A DNA stretch of 39,862 nt, taken from Fusobacterium sp. SYSU M8D902. Lineage in GTDB: Bacteria > Fusobacteriota > Fusobacteriia > Fusobacteriales > Fusobacteriaceae. Every line of letters starts with the position of its first letter. The stretch's first letter is position 1. The stretch lies in assembly GCF_040199715.1 (NCBI RefSeq), contig NZ_JBEFNA010000016.1, positions 1 through 39,862 on the forward strand. Reading direction: 5' to 3'. Positions 1 through 7,514 of this stretch are shown piece after piece. The position numbers and the translations under genes are program-made. The notes under the pieces are model-generated. The model saw nothing but the letters and a program-made list of their open reading frames with translations. It ran no database searches and was not told the origin of the DNA.

Positions 1-30
1 ATTTCTATTTTTTTGCTAAAAAGAAAAGAG

Positions 31-69
31 TGTTGCAAATTAATGACTAAAAATCATTAATTTGCAACA
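31..69 (-). terminator. Intrinsic terminator of trpS
   Basis: A perfect 16-bp inverted repeat (arms 31-46 and 54-69, 7-nt loop) lies about 30 bp past the trpS stop codon. Read on the minus strand it is followed by a T-rich stretch (ctcttttcttttt), as expected of a Rho-independent terminator. Confidence 0.8.
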
Positions 70-97
70 GCCCCTTTTTCTGCTTAATATTGAAGAA

Positions 98-1087
98 TTA
101 GTATTTATACATATTTCCAATAATACCAACAGCTTCTTTAGCTTTCATAACTTTCTCTTGAGCTATTGCTCTAGCTTTTTTTCCACCTTCAAAAAGTACG
201 TCATGGATATAGTCCATATCTTGCATCAATTTCTCTCTTTTTTCTCTAGCTTCTCCAAAATATTCTAAAACAGCATTTAAAACCTCTGTTTTAGCATGTC
301 CATATCCATAGTTTCCAGCTAAGAATTTTTCTTTCATCTCATTTTGTTTTTCAATAGTAGCAAAAAGAGAGTAGATTTTAGCTATATTATTATCTGGATT
401 TTTAGGCTCTTCCAATGGAGTAGAGTCAGTAACAATACTCATAATCTGTTTTTTTAGATCTTTTTTACTAGCAAACATATTAATAGTATTTCCATAAGAT
501 TTACTCATTTTTTGTCCATCTACTCCTGGTACAACAGCAGATTCATCTAGAGTAAGAGGTTCAGGAAGTTTAAATAGATCAACTCCATACTGTTGGTTAA
601 ATTTCATAGCTATATCTCTAGTCATTTCAAGATGTTGTTTTTGATCCTTTCCAACAGGAACTACATCAGCATCATACATCAATATATCAGCTGCCATAAG
701 GACAGGATAAGTAAGAAGTCCTGTGTTAGGAGTGATTCCTTTAGCTACTTTATCTTTATAAGAGTGACCTCTTTCAAGTAATCCAACAGGTGTTACATTT
801 GATAGTAACCAAGAAAGTTCAACATGTTCAGGTACATCTGATTGTAAAAATATTGTTGATTTATTTGGATCAAGTCCTAATGCAAGATAATCTAATACAA
901 TATTGTAAGTATTATCTTTTAAGGCTTTGGGATCAGTTAATGATGTAAGAGAGTGGTAATCAGCTATGAAATAAAATCCATCATATACACCACTGTTTTG
1001 AGCTTCTATAAATTGTTTCATAGCTCCGAAATAATTTCCTAGGTGAAGAATTCCACTAGGTTGAATTCCAGATAAACTTCTTTTCAT
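98..1087 (-). CDS. trpS: Tryptophan--tRNA ligase
   Basis: TrpRS is a class I aminoacyl-tRNA synthetase that charges tRNA-Trp with tryptophan in the cytoplasm. The 329-residue length is normal for bacterial TrpRS. Visible hallmarks are the N-terminal SGIQPSG stretch followed by the HIGH-type motif HLGN (residues 15-18), and the KMSKS loop (residues 193-197) that positions ATP. The ATG is preceded by an AGGAGG ribosome binding site. It lies 51 bp downstream of the LivK-type gene on the same strand. It has its own extended -10 promoter in that gap, and no terminator separates the two, so read-through from the upstream gene is possible. No T-box is seen upstream. Confidence 0.97.
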   Translation of the reverse strand: MKRSLSGIQPSGILHLGNYFGAMKQFIEAQNSGVYDGFYFIADYHSLTSLTDPKALKDNTYNIVLDYLALGLDPNKSTIFLQSDVPEHVELSWLLSNVTPVGLLERGHSYKDKVAKGITPNTGLLTYPVLMAADILMYDADVVPVGKDQKQHLEMTRDIAMKFNQQYGVDLFKLPEPLTLDESAVVPGVDGQKMSKSYGNTINMFASKKDLKKQIMSIVTDSTPLEEPKNPDNNIAKIYSLFATIEKQNEMKEKFLAGNYGYGHAKTEVLNAVLEYFGEAREKREKLMQDMDYIHDVLFEGGKKARAIAQEKVMKAKEAVGIIGNMYKY

Positions 1088-1123
1088 TTTATTCCTCCTA
1101 AATTATGATATAAATTCCTTAAT

Positions 1124-1132
1124 ATTATATCA
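1124..1132 (-). promoter_or_regulatory. Extended -10 promoter for trpS
   Basis: On the minus strand the gap upstream of trpS reads TGATATAAT, an extended -10 element (TGn plus consensus TATAAT). The -35 region is poor, which is typical of extended -10 promoters. Confidence 0.5.
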
Positions 1133-1138
1133 CAATAC

Positions 1139-2275
1139 CTATTTTGTTTCTACTAGAGAATCAAAAATGTACTTTCCATCTTTAACTTTGATCAAAGTTA
1201 CTGCTTTTACAGGATTGTTATTTTTATCAAAAGTAAGATGTCCAGTAATTCCATCTAAATCAGTTTTTTTAATAGCTTCTACTAACTCATTCTTGTCAAC
1301 AGAATTAGCTGATTCAATAGCTGACTTTAAAACATATACAGTATCATAGGCTAAAGCTGAAAATGCTGTAGGCTCTTCTTTATAAGTATCTCTATATTTA
1401 GTTAAAAAAGCTTGTAATCTTTCATTTTGATCTTCACTAGAGTAATGGTTAGTAAAGTAACTATTATCAACAGTTGTATAAGCTGAAGGATCAAGAGCCT
1501 TTATAATTCCATCCCAACCATCAGGACCAATGAAAGTAGATTTTATTCCTACCTCTCTAGCCTGTGTAGCGATAAGAGCAGATTGTTCATAATATTCTGG
1601 TATCATTAAAACATCTGGATTTTCTCCCTTTATTTTAGTAAGTTGTGCTTTAAAATCTTTATCATTTTCAGAATATCCTTCCTTAGCAACAATTGTTATA
1701 CCCTCTTTATTAGCTTGAGCAATAAAGGCTTTTGTAATACCATCAGAGTAATCGCTAGAAGTATTTACTAAAATAGCAGCAGTTTTAGCATTTAATTTAT
1801 CTTTTGAGAATTTTGCTAATACACTTCCTTGGTATGGATCTGTGAAACAAGTACGGAATACACTAGATCCCTCTTTGGTAATATCAATCTGTGTTGCTGT
1901 AGGTGTAATCATAGGGATACCATCTTGAGATGCTATTTCAGCAACAGCAAGAGTAGATTTAGAGGTAACACTTCCAATGATAGCAGATACCCCACTATCT
2001 ATCAATTTGTTGTAGGCATTAACTGCTTCAATTGGATCAGCTTTCTCATCTAATGAGATGTACTCCAATTTTTTACCTAATACACCTCCATTGGAATTTA
2101 TCTCCTCAAAAGCTAACTTTGCACCATTTTCAATAGATGTTCCATAGATAGCAGCAGAACCAGTTAAAGGTCCCATTCCACCTATTTTGATTGAAGAGTT
2201 ATCCTGTTGGACATTGGAATCCCCACAACCTGTTAAGATAAAGATTGTTGTTAAAAAAGTGATGATTTTTTTCAT
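1139..2275 (-). CDS. LivK-like ABC transporter substrate-binding lipoprotein
   Basis: This is an extracytoplasmic binding protein of the type 1 periplasmic fold (Leu/Ile/Val-binding, Peripla_BP_6 group), expected to deliver branched-chain or related amino acids to an ABC importer. The N-terminus is a lipoprotein signal with lipobox LTGC (Cys17). The mature part starts with the family pattern IKIGGMGPLTGSAAIYG, followed by GVSAIIGSVTSKST and an F-T-D-P-Y-Q-G segment typical of LivK proteins. At 378 residues the length is normal. No permease or ATPase genes (LivHMGF) are adjacent, so it is an orphan here. It has a strong AAGGAGG site, and its 5' leader carries a leader peptide and terminator (separate entries), implying attenuation control. 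Substrate is inferred from family and leader, not proven. Confidence 0.88.
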   Translation of the reverse strand: MKKIITFLTTIFILTGCGDSNVQQDNSSIKIGGMGPLTGSAAIYGTSIENGAKLAFEEINSNGGVLGKKLEYISLDEKADPIEAVNAYNKLIDSGVSAIIGSVTSKSTLAVAEIASQDGIPMITPTATQIDITKEGSSVFRTCFTDPYQGSVLAKFSKDKLNAKTAAILVNTSSDYSDGITKAFIAQANKEGITIVAKEGYSENDKDFKAQLTKIKGENPDVLMIPEYYEQSALIATQAREVGIKSTFIGPDGWDGIIKALDPSAYTTVDNSYFTNHYSSEDQNERLQAFLTKYRDTYKEEPTAFSALAYDTVYVLKSAIESANSVDKNELVEAIKKTDLDGITGHLTFDKNNNPVKAVTLIKVKDGKYIFDSLVETK

Positions 2276-2305
2276 AAAATTTTCCTCCTTAAGATATTTT
2301 GGTAT

Positions 2306-2331
2306 AAAAAAAACAGCCCTGTTAGGCTGTT
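2306..2331 (-). terminator. Attenuator terminator in the livK leader
   Basis: Read on the minus strand, AACAGCC and GGCTGTT form a 7-bp stem around a 6-nt loop, followed directly by eight T. This is a textbook intrinsic terminator placed between a small leader ORF and the LivK-like gene, ending only about 30 nt before that gene's start. Its 5' arm plus loop contains CCTAACA, which is complementary to TGTTAGG at the end of the leader ORF (2405-2411), giving a possible anti-terminator. Confidence 0.75.
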
Positions 2332-2405
2332 GAAAACAAAAATTATTTAGTATAAAAAAGTATTCTTAAAAAATATAGAATAGGGAACTAAATAACATAA
2401 AAATC

Positions 2406-2501
2406 CTAACATTTAGACAATGGATATGACAAAAAACTCAGTCTGTTATTGCTGAGTAAGAGTACATATGCAGTTGTCCAACAAATGTTAGAACTAAACA
2501 T
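2406..2501 (-). CDS. Putative leucine-rich leader peptide upstream of livK-like gene
   Basis: This 31-codon ORF starts with ATG eight bases after a full AAGGAGG (2510-2516) and sits just downstream of a strong promoter, so it is well placed to be translated. The peptide begins MFSSNICWTTAYVLLLSNN and ends YPLSKC. Leu codons 14-16 are CTC-TTA-CTC, with CTC uncommon in this AT-rich DNA; further Leu codons are 21, 24 and 28, and a single Trp codon is at 8. Part of the start of the ORF (2483-2491) pairs perfectly with its end (2406-2414), and the end can instead pair with the downstream terminator. This matches leader-peptide attenuation as in leu, ilv and trp operons. Function is inference; no homologue is recognised. 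Confidence 0.6.
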   Translation of the reverse strand: MFSSNICWTTAYVLLLSNNRLSFLSYPLSKC

Positions 2502-2531
2502 AATAGTTTCCTCCTTAAAATGATTTCATCT

Positions 2532-2559
2532 ATTATAACACTTTTTTAAAAAAAATCAA
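2532..2559 (-). promoter_or_regulatory. Promoter of the leader peptide-livK-like transcript
   Basis: On the minus strand TTGATT (2554-2559) is followed after 16 bp by TATAAT (2532-2537), preceded by TGT, an extended -10. Transcription would start near 2525, leaving a leader of about 250 nt before the LivK-like ORF. Confidence 0.75.
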
Positions 2560-2605
2560 GTGTAATTTTAAAATAAAAAAAGATGTAAAAAAAAATAACA
2601 TATAG

Positions 2606-2611
2606 TATAAT
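2606..2611 (+). promoter_or_regulatory. Probable -10 element for the ROK kinase gene
   Basis: A consensus TATAAT stands 30 bp upstream of the ROK gene start. The sequence 17 bp further up is a poor -35 match, so the call is tentative. The 2276-2640 gap between divergent genes is thus filled by the livK leader on one strand and this promoter on the other. Confidence 0.4.
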
Positions 2612-2640
2612 AAAGTTATCATAAAGATGGAGGTATTAGA

Positions 2641-3588
2641 ATGAATTATTATGTAGGTATTGATTTAGGGGGAACAAATACAAAAATAGGAATACTTGAT
2701 ATTCAAGGAAATATTTTTAAAAGCACTATCATAAAAACTTTATCAGCAGAGGGAGCAGAGAGTACACTTACTAGAATCTGGGAAGCAGCGAAAAATTTAG
2801 CTATAGAGTTAAATATAGAGATTAAAGATTTGAAGGGAATAGGAATAGGTATACCTGGACCTGTTATAAACCAAAGTGTTGTAGCTTTTTTTGCTAATTT
2901 TCCTTGGGGAACAAATGTTGAAATCAAAAAGATGATGGAGAATATATCTGGTGTAGAAACAAGATTGGACAATGATGTGAATATAATTGCATTAGGAGAA
3001 GCAAGATATGGAGCAGCAAAGGGAAGTAGTACAAGTGTAACTATTGCTTTGGGAACAGGAATAGGTGGAGGTATCTATATTGAAGGTAAACTTATCTCTG
3101 GATTTACAGGTGCTGGAGGAGAAGTTGGACATATGAAGCTTGTGAAAGATGGTAGATTGTGTGGTTGTGGACAAAATGGTTGTTTTGAAGCATATGCATC
3201 AGCTACAGGTTTAGTAAGAGAGGCAACTTCAAGATTGATTGTAAATAAAAATAATATGTTGTACTCTATGATAGATGGAGATATTGAGAGATTAGAAGCG
3301 AAAGATATATTTGATGCAGCTAAAAAAGGGGATAAATTCTCAATGGACCTAGTTGATTATGAAGCTGAATATTTAGCTATGGGAATAGGAAATATTCTGA
3401 ATATAATAAATCCAGAAAAAATTGTATTAGGTGGAGGAGTAGCTATGGCAGGAGATATTCTGTTATCACCTATGAAGAAGAAATTAGAAAAGTATGCATT
3501 GGGAGTAACTCTGGAAAATTTAGAGATAGTTCAAGGTGTATTAGGAAATGAAGCTGGAATAAAGGGTGCAGTTGGACTGTTTATGTAG
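2641..3588 (+). CDS. ROK family sugar kinase (probable glucokinase)
   Basis: ROK-family cytoplasmic kinases phosphorylate hexoses, most often glucose at C6. Residues 6-14 (GIDLGGTNT) form the phosphate-1 ATP-binding motif. GHMKL with His164, followed by Cys174, Cys176 and Cys181 in CGCGQNGCFEAYA, is the ROK signature and zinc site. The 315-residue length fits glucokinases, and no N-terminal DNA-binding domain is present, so it is not a NagC/XylR-type repressor. A GGAGG site precedes the ATG. It stands directly upstream of the mglBAC transporter but is separated from it by a terminator-like hairpin and a strong promoter. The neighbourhood supports glucose released by MglBAC as substrate. A related specificity such as N-acetylmannosamine or fructose cannot be ruled out. 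Confidence 0.85.
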   Translation: MNYYVGIDLGGTNTKIGILDIQGNIFKSTIIKTLSAEGAESTLTRIWEAAKNLAIELNIEIKDLKGIGIGIPGPVINQSVVAFFANFPWGTNVEIKKMMENISGVETRLDNDVNIIALGEARYGAAKGSSTSVTIALGTGIGGGIYIEGKLISGFTGAGGEVGHMKLVKDGRLCGCGQNGCFEAYASATGLVREATSRLIVNKNNMLYSMIDGDIERLEAKDIFDAAKKGDKFSMDLVDYEAEYLAMGIGNILNIINPEKIVLGGGVAMAGDILLSPMKKKLEKYALGVTLENLEIVQGVLGNEAGIKGAVGLFM

Positions 3589-3602
3589 ATGATTTAGAAA
3601 AA

Positions 3603-3631
3603 AAACTTATTTTATTTTGTAAAATAAGTTT
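3603..3631 (+). terminator. Hairpin after ROK kinase gene
   Basis: Perfect 12-bp inverted repeat (aaacttatttta, 5-nt loop, taaaataagttt) located 14 bp after the stop codon. The T-tract after it is short (gtagatttt), so termination may be partial. Confidence 0.55.
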
Positions 3632-3652
3632 GTAGATTTTAAAGATTGTTAC

Positions 3653-3681
3653 TTGACAAAATATAGATAAAATACTATCAT
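3653..3681 (+). promoter_or_regulatory. Promoter of mglBAC
   Basis: A consensus TTGACA (3653-3658), a 17-bp spacer and TATCAT (3676-3681). The start would fall near 3688, giving an 85-nt leader before mglB. Confidence 0.75.
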
Positions 3682-3694
3682 TGAGTATATAGAT

Positions 3695-3708
3695 TGAAAA
3701 CGTTCTTT
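3695..3708 (+). promoter_or_regulatory. LacI/GalR-type or cre-like operator candidate in mgl leader
   Basis: TGAAAACGTTCTTT with a central AACGTT dyad matches 8 of the 10 fixed positions of the cre consensus (TGWNANCGNTNWCA) and resembles LacI-family operators. Its position just after the expected transcription start fits a repressor or roadblock site. Which regulator binds it is unknown. Confidence 0.4.
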
Positions 3709-3745
3709 AGAGTTTAAAAAGAATTAAAAAGTTCACAAATTAAAC

Positions 3746-3755
3746 AGTGTACACT
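3746..3755 (+). promoter_or_regulatory. Short palindrome next to the mglB ribosome binding site
   Basis: AGTGTACACT is a perfect 10-bp palindrome ending three bases before the AGGAGGG of mglB. It could be a second operator; at 10 bp this is weak evidence. Confidence 0.25.
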
Positions 3756-3773
3756 ATAGGAGGGAATTAAGAT

Positions 3774-4802
3774 ATGAAAAAAACAGGAATTATCTTAGGA
3801 GCATTATTATTAGCAGCTGGTTTAACAGGATGTGGTGGAGAGAAGAAAGAGGAAGCTACTGCAGCAGCAAAAGCACCTGAAAAATCAAGAATAGGATTTA
3901 CAGCATACAAGTATGATGATAACTTTATATCACTATACAGAAAAGTTGTATTAGCTGAAGCTGATAAAGTTAAAGACACAGTTGAATTAACAATGAACGA
4001 TTCTCAAAATAGCCAACAAACTCAAAATGACCAAATAGATGTTATGTTATCTAAAGGTGTAGATGCATTAGCAATCAACTTAGTTGACCCAGCAGCAGGA
4101 CAAACAGTAATGGAAAAAATAAAAGCTGAGAATGTTCCAGTTGTATTTTATAATAAAAAACCAGCTAAATCAGTATTAGAAGGATATGAAAAAGCTTACT
4201 ATGTAGGAATTGACCCAAATGCTCAAGGTGTAGCACAAGGTGAATTAATAGCAAAAGCTTGGAAAGCTAATCCAGATTTAGACTTAAATAAAGATGGAGT
4301 TATCCAATATGTTATGATAAAAGGAGAGCCTGGACACCCAGATGCTGAAGCAAGAACAATTTACTCTATCAAAACTTTAAATGATATGGGAATCCAAACT
4401 GAAGAGTTACATCTAGACGCTGCAATGTGGGATACTGCAATGGCAAAAGATAAAATGGATGCTTGGTTATCAGGACCTAATGGAGAAAAAATTGAAGTTG
4501 TAATTTCAAACAACGACGGAATGGCTCTAGGAGCTATCGAATCATTAAAAGCAGCAGGAAAAATGTTACCAGTTTATGGAGTAGATGCTTTACCAGAGGC
4601 AATTGCTAAGATAGAAGCTGGAGAGATGGCAGGAACTGTTCTTAACGACGCTCAAGGACAAGGAAAAGGAACTTGGGATATGGTTGTAAACTTAGCTCAA
4701 GGAAAAGAAGCAACAGATGGAACTTCTTATGAGTTAGTAGAAAAAGAATTATTAATTCCTAGTATTGGAATAGATAAAGAAAATGCAGCACAATTCAAAT
4801 AG
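3774..4802 (+). CDS. mglB: Galactose/glucose ABC transporter substrate-binding lipoprotein
   Basis: MglB captures D-galactose or D-glucose outside the inner membrane and delivers it to MglAC. The 342-residue protein has a lipoprotein signal with lipobox LTGC (Cys20) and then a type 1 periplasmic binding fold beginning [16 protein letters not shown]. It includes [20 protein letters not shown], the segment [20 protein letters not shown] and [11 protein letters not shown], which match the MglB hinge and sugar-binding regions. The aromatic-rich DDNF loop and NDG segment are typical of glucose/galactose binders. AGGAGGG precedes the ATG. It is first in an mglB-mglA-mglC operon. A strong hairpin after it should keep binding-protein mRNA in excess over the membrane components. 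Being lipid-anchored, it differs from the soluble E. coli protein. Confidence 0.93.
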   Translation: MKKTGIILGALLLAAGLTGCGGEKKEEATAAAKAPEKSRIGFTAYKYDDNFISLYRKVVLAEADKVKDTVELTMNDSQNSQQTQNDQIDVMLSKGVDALAINLVDPAAGQTVMEKIKAENVPVVFYNKKPAKSVLEGYEKAYYVGIDPNAQGVAQGELIAKAWKANPDLDLNKDGVIQYVMIKGEPGHPDAEARTIYSIKTLNDMGIQTEELHLDAAMWDTAMAKDKMDAWLSGPNGEKIEVVISNNDGMALGAIESLKAAGKMLPVYGVDALPEAIAKIEAGEMAGTVLNDAQGQGKGTWDMVVNLAQGKEATDGTSYELVEKELLIPSIGIDKENAAQFK

Positions 4803-4825
4803 AAACAATTAGTTAGGATTAGTTG

Positions 4826-4861
4826 AAAAGGGGAATTGTAACTTACAATTTCCCCTTTTTT
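4826..4861 (+). terminator. Intra-operon terminator/stabilising hairpin between mglB and mglA
   Basis: AAAAGGGG-AATT-GTA pairs with TAC-AATT-CCCCTTTT, with one bulged T and a 3-nt loop, ending in a T run. A partial terminator here would lower mglAC expression relative to mglB. Confidence 0.7.
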
Positions 4862-4880
4862 ATGAAAGAAGGAGACTGTC

Positions 4881-6383
4881 ATGGAAAAGGATAAATACTT
4901 ATTAGAGATGAACAATATTACAAAAGAATTTCCTGGGGTAAAGGCATTAGATGGTGCAAATCTAAAAGTAAGACCTTATTCGGTACATGCTCTAATGGGA
5001 GAGAATGGTGCAGGAAAATCGACTCTAATGAAATGCTTATTTGGTATTTATGAAAAAGATTCAGGGGATATCTTATTTGAAGGAAAAGAGATAAACTTTA
5101 AATCGGCAAAAGAAGCATTAGATAATGGAGTTTCAATGGTTCATCAGGAGTTAAACCAAGTTCTACAGAGAAATATCTTAGATAATATTTGGTTAGGAAG
5201 ATATCCTAAAAAAGGATTCTTTATTGATGAGAAAAAAATGTATGAAGATACTAAAAGAATATTTGAAGATTTGGATATAAATGTGGATCCACGTGCAAAA
5301 ATGGGAGATCTAGCTGTTTCTGAAAGACAGATGGTAGAGATAGCTAAGGCTGTATCATATAATTCTAAAATCATAGTTATGGATGAGCCAACATCATCAC
5401 TTACAGAGAAAGAGGTAGAACATTTATTCAGAATTATCAATAAATTAAGAGATAAAGGTTGTGGAATTGTTTATATATCTCATAAAATGGAAGAGATAAA
5501 AGCTATATCTGATGATATAACAATAATGAGAGATGGAAAATGGATAGGAACAGAATCTGTAAAAGATTTAACAACTGATCAAATAATAAATATGATGGTA
5601 GGAAGAGATTTAACTAATCGTTTCCCACCAAAAGACAACGTAATCAAAGAGGAGATCTTAAAAGTTCAAGGCTTGACAGCATTACATCAACCTTCTATTC
5701 AAGATATATCTTTTGAATTACACAAGGGTGAGATACTTGGAATAGCAGGATTAGTTGGTTCTAAGAGAACAGAGATCGTAGAAACAATTTTCGGAATGAG
5801 AGAAAAATCAAGTGGGAAAATAACTATTAAAGGGAAAGAGGTAAAAAATAGCAATCCAAATGAAGCAATTGCAAATGGTTTTGCTCTTGTAACAGAGGAG
5901 CGTAGAGCAACAGGTATCTATGGAATGCTAGATATAAATTTCAACTCTACTATTTCAAACTTAGATAGATATAGAGGAAAAGCAGCACTTCTAAATGACA
6001 AAGGAATGAAAGAGGATACTCAGTGGGTAATAAATAGTATGCACGTAAAAACACCTTCACAAGATACAACTATTGGATCATTATCTGGTGGAAATCAACA
6101 AAAGGTAATCTTGGGAAGATGGCTATTAACAGAGCCAGATGTACTTATGCTAGATGAACCTACAAGAGGTATTGACGTTTTAGCTAAATATGAGATATAT
6201 CAGTTGATGATAGAGTTAGCTAAGAAAGATAAAGCAATAATAATGATATCTTCAGAGATGCCTGAGCTTTTAGGAGTAACAGATAGAATACTTGTAATGA
6301 GTAATGGAAGAGTTGCAGGAATAGTAAAAACTTCTGAAACTACTCAAGAAGAGATAATGACACTATCAGCTAAATATCTATAA
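4881..6383 (+). CDS. mglA: Galactose/glucose ABC transporter ATP-binding protein
   Basis: MglA is the double ATPase that powers MglBC import on the cytoplasmic face. The 500-residue protein has two ABC domains. The first carries Walker [10 protein letters not shown], a Q-loop region SMVHQELNQ, a degenerate signature [14 protein letters not shown] and Walker [13 protein letters not shown]. The second has the expected degenerate Walker A ([12 protein letters not shown]), an intact [15 protein letters not shown] signature and [12 protein letters not shown]. This asymmetric pattern is typical of the RbsA/MglA/XylG family, with sugar specificity assigned from MglB. A GGAG site lies before the ATG, which is 78 bp after mglB beyond the hairpin. 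Confidence 0.95.
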   Translation: MEKDKYLLEMNNITKEFPGVKALDGANLKVRPYSVHALMGENGAGKSTLMKCLFGIYEKDSGDILFEGKEINFKSAKEALDNGVSMVHQELNQVLQRNILDNIWLGRYPKKGFFIDEKKMYEDTKRIFEDLDINVDPRAKMGDLAVSERQMVEIAKAVSYNSKIIVMDEPTSSLTEKEVEHLFRIINKLRDKGCGIVYISHKMEEIKAISDDITIMRDGKWIGTESVKDLTTDQIINMMVGRDLTNRFPPKDNVIKEEILKVQGLTALHQPSIQDISFELHKGEILGIAGLVGSKRTEIVETIFGMREKSSGKITIKGKEVKNSNPNEAIANGFALVTEERRATGIYGMLDINFNSTISNLDRYRGKAALLNDKGMKEDTQWVINSMHVKTPSQDTTIGSLSGGNQQKVILGRWLLTEPDVLMLDEPTRGIDVLAKYEIYQLMIELAKKDKAIIMISSEMPELLGVTDRILVMSNGRVAGIVKTSETTQEEIMTLSAKYL

Positions 6384-6419
6384 GGTTAAGAAATAAGAGA
6401 TAAAGAGGAGAAAAAGGTT

Positions 6420-7439
6420 ATGAATATACGTACAAAAGATGGAAATATAGATTATAAAAAACTTTTAATTCAAAGTGGATTGTATTTGGTATTGTTTTTA
6501 ATGTTAGTTCTTATTATAATTAAGGAGCCTTCTTTCTTAAGTATAAGAAACTTTAAAAATATTTTAACTCAATCATCTGTAAGACTTATTATAGCACTAG
6601 GTGTTGCAGGGCTTATAGTAACAACAGGTACAGACCTTTCAGTAGGAAGACAGGTTGGATTTTCGGCAGTAATTTCAGCAACTTTATTACAAGCAGCTAC
6701 AACTGCTCATAAGGTATATCCTAATATGCAGGATTTCCCATTATTTGGAGCAATTGCAATAGTAATGGTAGTTGGTATGGTAATTGGTGCTTTAAACGGA
6801 TTGGCAGTAGCCAAGTTAAATCTACACCCATTCATAGTAACAATGGGAAGTATGACAATAGTTTATGGAATTAACTCACTTTATTATGATTATGCTGGTG
6901 GATCACCAATAGCTGGATTTGCAAGCAAATATACAACATTTGCACAAGGTTACATAGATATAGGTGGATTTACAATTTCTTACTTAATTTTCTATGCTAT
7001 AATTGCAACATTAATAATGTGGGTACTATGGAATAAAACAAAATTTGGTAAAAATGTATTTGCTGTTGGAGGAAATATAGAAGCTGCTAAAGTATCAGGA
7101 GTAAATGTTCACTGGACATTGATAAAATTATATGCTTTATCTGGAATATTTTATGCATTTGGTGGATTCTTAGAAGCAGGACGTATTGGATCAGCAACTA
7201 ACAACTTAGGAAATATGTATGAGATGGACGCAATTGCTGCTTGTGTAATTGGAGGAGTTTCATTCTATGGAGGAGTTGGAAAGATATCAGGAGTTGTAAC
7301 AGGAGTTATACTACTTACAGTTATCAACTATGGATTGACTTATATAGGTGTAAATCCATACTGGCAATATATTATAAAAGGACTTATCATAATAGTGGCA
7401 GTTGCATTTGACTCTATTAAATATGCTAAGAAAAAATAG
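6420..7439 (+). CDS. mglC: Galactose/glucose ABC transporter permease
   Basis: MglC forms the inner-membrane channel of the galactose/glucose importer, probably as a homodimer. The 339 residues contain around ten hydrophobic segments and the branched-sugar permease family (BPD_transp_2) hallmarks: TGTDLSVGRQVGFSAV, GALNGLAVAKLNLHPFIVTMGSM, and a C-terminal GGVSFYGGVGKISGVVTG stretch. The NGLAVAKLNLHPFIVTMG segment is close to the family signature. An AGAGGAG site precedes the ATG, 36 bp after mglA. It ends the operon, with a terminator immediately downstream. Confidence 0.95.
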   Translation: MNIRTKDGNIDYKKLLIQSGLYLVLFLMLVLIIIKEPSFLSIRNFKNILTQSSVRLIIALGVAGLIVTTGTDLSVGRQVGFSAVISATLLQAATTAHKVYPNMQDFPLFGAIAIVMVVGMVIGALNGLAVAKLNLHPFIVTMGSMTIVYGINSLYYDYAGGSPIAGFASKYTTFAQGYIDIGGFTISYLIFYAIIATLIMWVLWNKTKFGKNVFAVGGNIEAAKVSGVNVHWTLIKLYALSGIFYAFGGFLEAGRIGSATNNLGNMYEMDAIAACVIGGVSFYGGVGKISGVVTGVILLTVINYGLTYIGVNPYWQYIIKGLIIIVAVAFDSIKYAKKK

Positions 7440-7450
7440 AAATATATAAG

Positions 7451-7475
7451 AAGAGAGGTTTGACCTCTCTTTTTA
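7451..7475 (+). terminator. Terminator of mglBAC
   Basis: A 9-bp perfect stem (AAGAGAGGT / ACCTCTCTT, 3-nt loop) followed by a T run, 11 bp after the mglC stop codon. Confidence 0.85.
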
Positions 7476-7514
7476 TATAACTGAAAATTTTTAAATAAAT
7501 AAGGAGGAGAAAAC

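Noticed and set aside
1088-1138. Possible T-box upstream of trpS
   Set aside because: The gap is only 51 bp, with no T-box consensus and no terminator; it holds only a promoter-like element and a ribosome binding site.
2275-2525. T-box or small-molecule riboswitch as alternative for the livK leader
   Set aside because: No T-box consensus or known riboswitch core was seen, while a well-initiated ORF and alternating hairpins were, so peptide attenuation is the better explanation.
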